Translations under genes and position numbers: made by a program
NCBI RefSeq assembly: GCF_002258315.1
Contig: NZ_NOYD01000001.1
Span: 62,001 to 126,000 of the forward strand
Origin: Rhodococcus sp. 06-462-5
Lineage (GTDB): Bacteria; Actinomycetota; Actinomycetes; Mycobacteriales; Mycobacteriaceae
Length of the DNA: 64,000 nt
Direction: 5' to 3'
The notes under the pieces: generated by a model
Databases searched by the model: none
What the model was told of the DNA's origin: nothing
What the model saw: only the letters and a program-made list of their open reading frames with translations
Shown: positions 61,191-64,000 of the stretch, in pieces
How the letters are laid out: the number at the start of each line of letters is the position of its first letter
How positions within the stretch are numbered: the stretch's first letter is position 1

Positions 61191-61592
61191 ATGCCCAAGC
61201 CTCCGTTGCCCGATGCCGCTGTTGAGATGTTGACGAAAGCGAATCCTGCGGTCATGGCGGTGGTTCGTGCAGATGGGACGCCGATCACCGCACCCACGTG
61301 GTATTTGTGGGAGGACGGGAAGATCGTGCTCAATTTCGATGCTTCTCGGAAGCGGCTCGAGCACATCAGGGCCAATCCGAAGGTCTCGATTTCGGTGTTG
61401 GACGAGGCCAGTTGGTACACCCACATCACAGTGCACGGTTCGATCGAGTTGCAGGACGACCCCGATCTGGTCGACATCGATCGCATCTCGACGCATTACA
61501 CCGGCAATCCGTATCCGGTTCGGGATCAGCCGCGCGTGACCGGATACGTCACTGTCGACGCCTATGTGGGCTGGGGCAAGCTCGGCACGTAG
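61191..61592 (+). CDS. PPOX-class F420-dependent oxidoreductase
   Basis: A 133-residue split-barrel protein: LTKANPAVMAVVRADGTPITAPTWYLWEDGKIVLNFDASRKRLEHIRANPKVSISVLD, with YTHITVHGSIELQDD later. It fits the Rv1155-like group, in which F420 is the cofactor. ATG at 61191; the open frame extends upstream through repeat R8 and is not likely coding there. Substrate unknown. Confidence 0.85.
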   Translation: MPKPPLPDAAVEMLTKANPAVMAVVRADGTPITAPTWYLWEDGKIVLNFDASRKRLEHIRANPKVSISVLDEASWYTHITVHGSIELQDDPDLVDIDRISTHYTGNPYPVRDQPRVTGYVTVDAYVGWGKLGT

Positions 61593-61643
61593 CGTCGCGA
61601 GAGAACGGTTGCGGCTGCTGTCTCCAGGTGCCACACTCCCGCC

Positions 61644-62090
61644 ATGGGCTATCCGCAGGGTGAGAGCAGCGATCCGTTCGACGCAGCGAACAAGGATCAG
61701 CCGTACGGCGGGCAGCAGTACCCGCCCTATCAGAATCCGAACGCGCAGTACCAGAACCCGCAATACCAAAACCCCCAGTACCCCAATCCCCAGTACGGGA
61801 ATGCGCCCTATGCCGGCGGGTATCAGGCCCCTCCGACCACCAACACCTTGGCGATTGTCTCGCTCGTGTTGGCCATTCTCGGTCTGACGTTCATTCCGTT
61901 GCTTGCGTCGGTGTGCGCGGTGGTGTGTGGCCACATCTCGCGAGGTCAGATCAAGCGCACCGGCGAAGGCGGGTCGGGGTTTGCAACGGCAGGCCTGATC
62001 GTCGGATACGTGTCGATCGCGCTGTTCGTGGTCATCGTGGGTGCGATCGTCATCTTTGCGATCGCTGCCGCAAACACGTCAACCTACTGA
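61644..62090 (+). CDS. DUF4190 membrane protein with N-Pro-Gln-Tyr repeats
   Basis: A 148-residue protein. The first 65 residues are a Tyr/Pro/Gln/Asn-rich tail with a four-residue repeat (NPQY, about four copies). The DUF4190 module follows: LAIVSLVLAILGLTFIPLLASVCAVVCGHISRGQIKRTGEGGSGFATAGLIVGYVSIALFVVIVGAIVIFAI, two helical hairpins. Such proteins are common in actinobacteria and have no known role; related ones influence cell envelope growth. Its last 12 nt overlap the convergent MFS gene. Confidence 0.83.
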   Translation: MGYPQGESSDPFDAANKDQPYGGQQYPPYQNPNAQYQNPQYQNPQYPNPQYGNAPYAGGYQAPPTTNTLAIVSLVLAILGLTFIPLLASVCAVVCGHISRGQIKRTGEGGSGFATAGLIVGYVSIALFVVIVGAIVIFAIAAANTSTY

Positions 62091-63305
62091 TACGGGCTTC
62101 GCCAATCGGCCGTTGAGGCACGCCGCCCACACGCCTGCGATCACTGCCAACGCAATGACGAACAGCGCCAACGCGTTCCATCCCAGGGACTGGAACACGA
62201 CGCCGCCGATCCAGCCGACGACGGACGATCCGCCGTAGTAGAACAGGTTGTACAGCGAGGTCGCCTGCGCGCGGCCGTGGACGGCACGTTGTCCGGTCCA
62301 TCCCGACGCAATGGCGTGGGCGGCAAAGAATCCCATGGTCAGGATCACCAGGCCGGTCAGAATGACGGCGAGGTTCGACGCCATCGTCAGGCCCACCCCG
62401 GCGATCATCGTCGCGGTGGATCCGGCGAGCACCACCGACCTGCCGTGCTTCGTCGCGAGATTGCCCGCTACCCGTGACGACACCGTACCGCTGAGGTACG
62501 CCACGAAGATCAGGCTGATCAGAGACTGCGGTAGCCCGAAAGGCGCGGCCTCCAAACGAAATCCGAGGTAGTTGTAGATCGCGACGAAGCCGCCCATCAG
62601 CAGGAATCCCTGGCCGTAGAGTGCCGCCATCCCCGGCTCGCGCAGGTTCACCCAGAGCCGCCCGGGCAGGTCACGAATCTGGCTGTGCACGAGCGTCGTT
62701 CGCGGCCGAGGTGCGAGCCAGACGAAGAGTGCGGCGGCCAGAGCGGCGATCAACGACACGGTCAACGTGCCGATACGCCAGTTGGTGTATTCCGCAACGG
62801 GTCCGGCGACGATGCGGCCGAGCAGTCCGCCGAGCGTCGTGCCGGACACGTACGTCGCCGCGGCCAAGGCAGTGTGCTTGCGATGCACCTCTTCGCTCAG
62901 GTACGCGATCGCGATGGCCGGAAGTCCGCCCAGCGCAGCACCTTCGAAGAATCGAACCACCAGCAGAACTTCGAGCGAGGGCGAGAGTGGAACCAGCAGA
63001 CCCAACGTCGTGGCGGTGAGGATCGACACCGTCATCGCGCGGACACGACCGATGCGGTCGGCCGCCACCGACCAAGGAATCACCGACATCGCAACGCCGA
63101 CCGTCGCGAGTCCGACCGCGAGCGAGGACTGCGAAGGCGTGATGTCGAGATTGGCGGCGATGAGCGGCAGGATGCCCTGCACCGAATACAGCTGCGCGAA
63201 CGTTGCGACTCCGGCGAACAGCAGTGCCAGCACGAGCCGGCGGTACTCGCGCGACCCCCTGGGGTGTCCCTCCCATCCGAGCACCTCGGGCTGCGTCGTA
63301 GTCAT
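62079..63305 (-). CDS. MFS transporter
   Basis: A 408-residue 12-helix transporter of the DHA1-like YnfM/inner membrane subgroup: FAQLYSVQGILPLIAANLDITPSQSSLAVGLATVGVAMSVIPWSVAADRIGR at the start, then FEGAALGGLPAIAIAYLSEEV and LYNLFYYGGSSVVGWIGG. ATG at 63305 is divergent from a LysR regulator 82 nt away. The subgroup exports dyes or aromatic acids. Ligand unknown. Confidence 0.88.
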   Translation of the reverse strand: MTTTQPEVLGWEGHPRGSREYRRLVLALLFAGVATFAQLYSVQGILPLIAANLDITPSQSSLAVGLATVGVAMSVIPWSVAADRIGRVRAMTVSILTATTLGLLVPLSPSLEVLLVVRFFEGAALGGLPAIAIAYLSEEVHRKHTALAAATYVSGTTLGGLLGRIVAGPVAEYTNWRIGTLTVSLIAALAAALFVWLAPRPRTTLVHSQIRDLPGRLWVNLREPGMAALYGQGFLLMGGFVAIYNYLGFRLEAAPFGLPQSLISLIFVAYLSGTVSSRVAGNLATKHGRSVVLAGSTATMIAGVGLTMASNLAVILTGLVILTMGFFAAHAIASGWTGQRAVHGRAQATSLYNLFYYGGSSVVGWIGGVVFQSLGWNALALFVIALAVIAGVWAACLNGRLAKPVSVG

Positions 63306-63387
63306 GCAGATCACGTTAGAAGTGCTCACGGTATTCGTCCAATGCATGGGAACTCCCAAACCAATACATCACCGATATGATTCGACG

Positions 63388-64000
63388 ATGCGTCGTGAAG
63401 CGATCGAACTGCTGCCGCTGCTGCCGACCCTCGTCGCGGTGGCCGACACCGAACACATCACCGACGCGGCGCACGTCCTGGGCGTTCCACAGCCCACCGT
63501 CAGTCGGCAGGTCGCCCGCGCCTCGGCAATCCTGGGTGTCGACATCGTGGAACGACGCGGTCGCGGCATCGTGCTCACCAGCACCGGCCGCGTGCTGATT
63601 CCGTATCTCCAGCGGGCGTTGAGCGATATCGACGCCGGCATCGACGCCATGACCGAGCACGACGCCCGGGCCCGCGGCCGTATCGCGGTGGCGTTTCAGA
63701 ACACCCTGGGCGAGGACGTCGTACCGGCGCTGATCCGGCAGTTCCGCGTCGACCACCCGGCCGTCACGTTCGATCTGGACCAAGGTGCCCGGGCACGCTG
63801 CCTCGACCGTCTCGCCGATGGCGTCGCGGACCTGGCGCTCGTCTCCCTCAGCGCCGAGCACACCGACGACAACTCGTTCCAGCTCTACGACGAGAGGCTG
63901 ATGCTCGTGGTTCCGGCCGATCATCGCCTCGCCTCACGCAGGTCGGTCGATCTGGCCGACACCGCCGACGAGAACTACATCGCGATGGGCCACGGTTTCG
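63388..64000 (+). CDS. LysR family regulator (partial, runs off the end)
   Basis: The first 204 residues of a LysR protein. HTH: LLPTLVAVADTEHITDAAHVLGVPQPTVSRQVARASAILGVDIVERRGRGIVLTSTGR (about 8-65). The effector domain starts near 88 with GRIAVAFQNTLGEDVVPALIRQFRVDHP and continues to the window end without stop. ATG at 63388. Divergent from the MFS gene, which is its likely target, as is common for YnfM-type exporters. Confidence 0.88.
   Translation, partial: MRREAIELLPLLPTLVAVADTEHITDAAHVLGVPQPTVSRQVARASAILGVDIVERRGRGIVLTSTGRVLIPYLQRALSDIDAGIDAMTEHDARARGRIAVAFQNTLGEDVVPALIRQFRVDHPAVTFDLDQGARARCLDRLADGVADLALVSLSAEHTDDNSFQLYDERLMLVVPADHRLASRRSVDLADTADENYIAMGHGF

Overview
The window is high-GC actinobacterial chromosome, most likely from Rhodococcus or a close relative in the Mycobacteriales. 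The main pointers are a LysX-type MprF/lysyl-tRNA synthetase fusion, a CrtU-type aromatic carotenoid desaturase beside an S4-domain protein and a methyltransferase, a mycothiol/DinB-type protein, several flavin/F420 PPOX-fold proteins, a long cutinase-like secreted protein and frequent GTG/TTG starts with 4-nt ATGA/GTGA overlaps. I see no rRNA, tRNA, CRISPR array or transposase.

Layout. 1-7.2 kb: an IclR regulator and two divergent operons for N-methyl-amine catabolism. They encode a Rieske demethylase, a monomeric sarcosine-oxidase-like enzyme, a dimethylglycine-oxidase-like FAD/GcvT protein, a Rieske ferredoxin and its reductase, and the sets flank a 36-bp symmetric palindrome. 7.3-17.5 kb: a second Rieske protein, an ArsR/AHSA1 pair with its operator, an hsp20 with a CIRCE site, CrtU/methyltransferase/S4, and a copper ATPase operon behind a CsoR-like site. 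17.6-31 kb: a cutinase-like secreted protein, then lysine catabolism (lat, piperideine-6-carboxylate dehydrogenase), an inserted three-gene cassette (nuclease, winged helix, AAA-HerA ATPase), and lysG/lysE. 31-46 kb: many small accessory genes (VOC, GNAT, AraC, MarR, cupin, HAD, aldo/keto reductase, phenolic acid decarboxylase) and an isolated mraY. 46-51.7 kb: a B12-riboswitch-controlled ABC importer, and an MFS/LacI pair. 51.8-64 kb: a GGDEF-EAL protein, PPOX proteins, an AbiEi/DUF559-like protein, lysX, an alpha/beta hydrolase, a FabH-like synthase, a DUF4190 protein, and an MFS/LysR pair that runs off the end.

Two things stand out. The first is the 24.0-28.8 kb cassette: three genes joined by 4-nt overlaps that combine a PD-(D/E)XK (DUF559/Vsr-like) nuclease, a winged-helix protein and a 1042-residue protein carrying both an AAA module and a HerA/FtsK-type translocase module. 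It looks like an anti-phage or plasmid-restriction system that I cannot match to a named type. The second is a family of eight intergenic palindromic elements, every copy 56 bp by my alignment, with 20-nt arms and a conserved 16-nt asymmetric centre. They recur through the window, and one supplies the stop codon of an ABC ATPase gene.

Many transcription units here sit beside their own regulator and a readable operator (IclR, ArsR, two MarR, LacI, CIRCE, CsoR-like, B12 riboswitch), so much of the regulation can be proposed directly from sequence. All functions are inferred from motifs and family knowledge; no searches were run.
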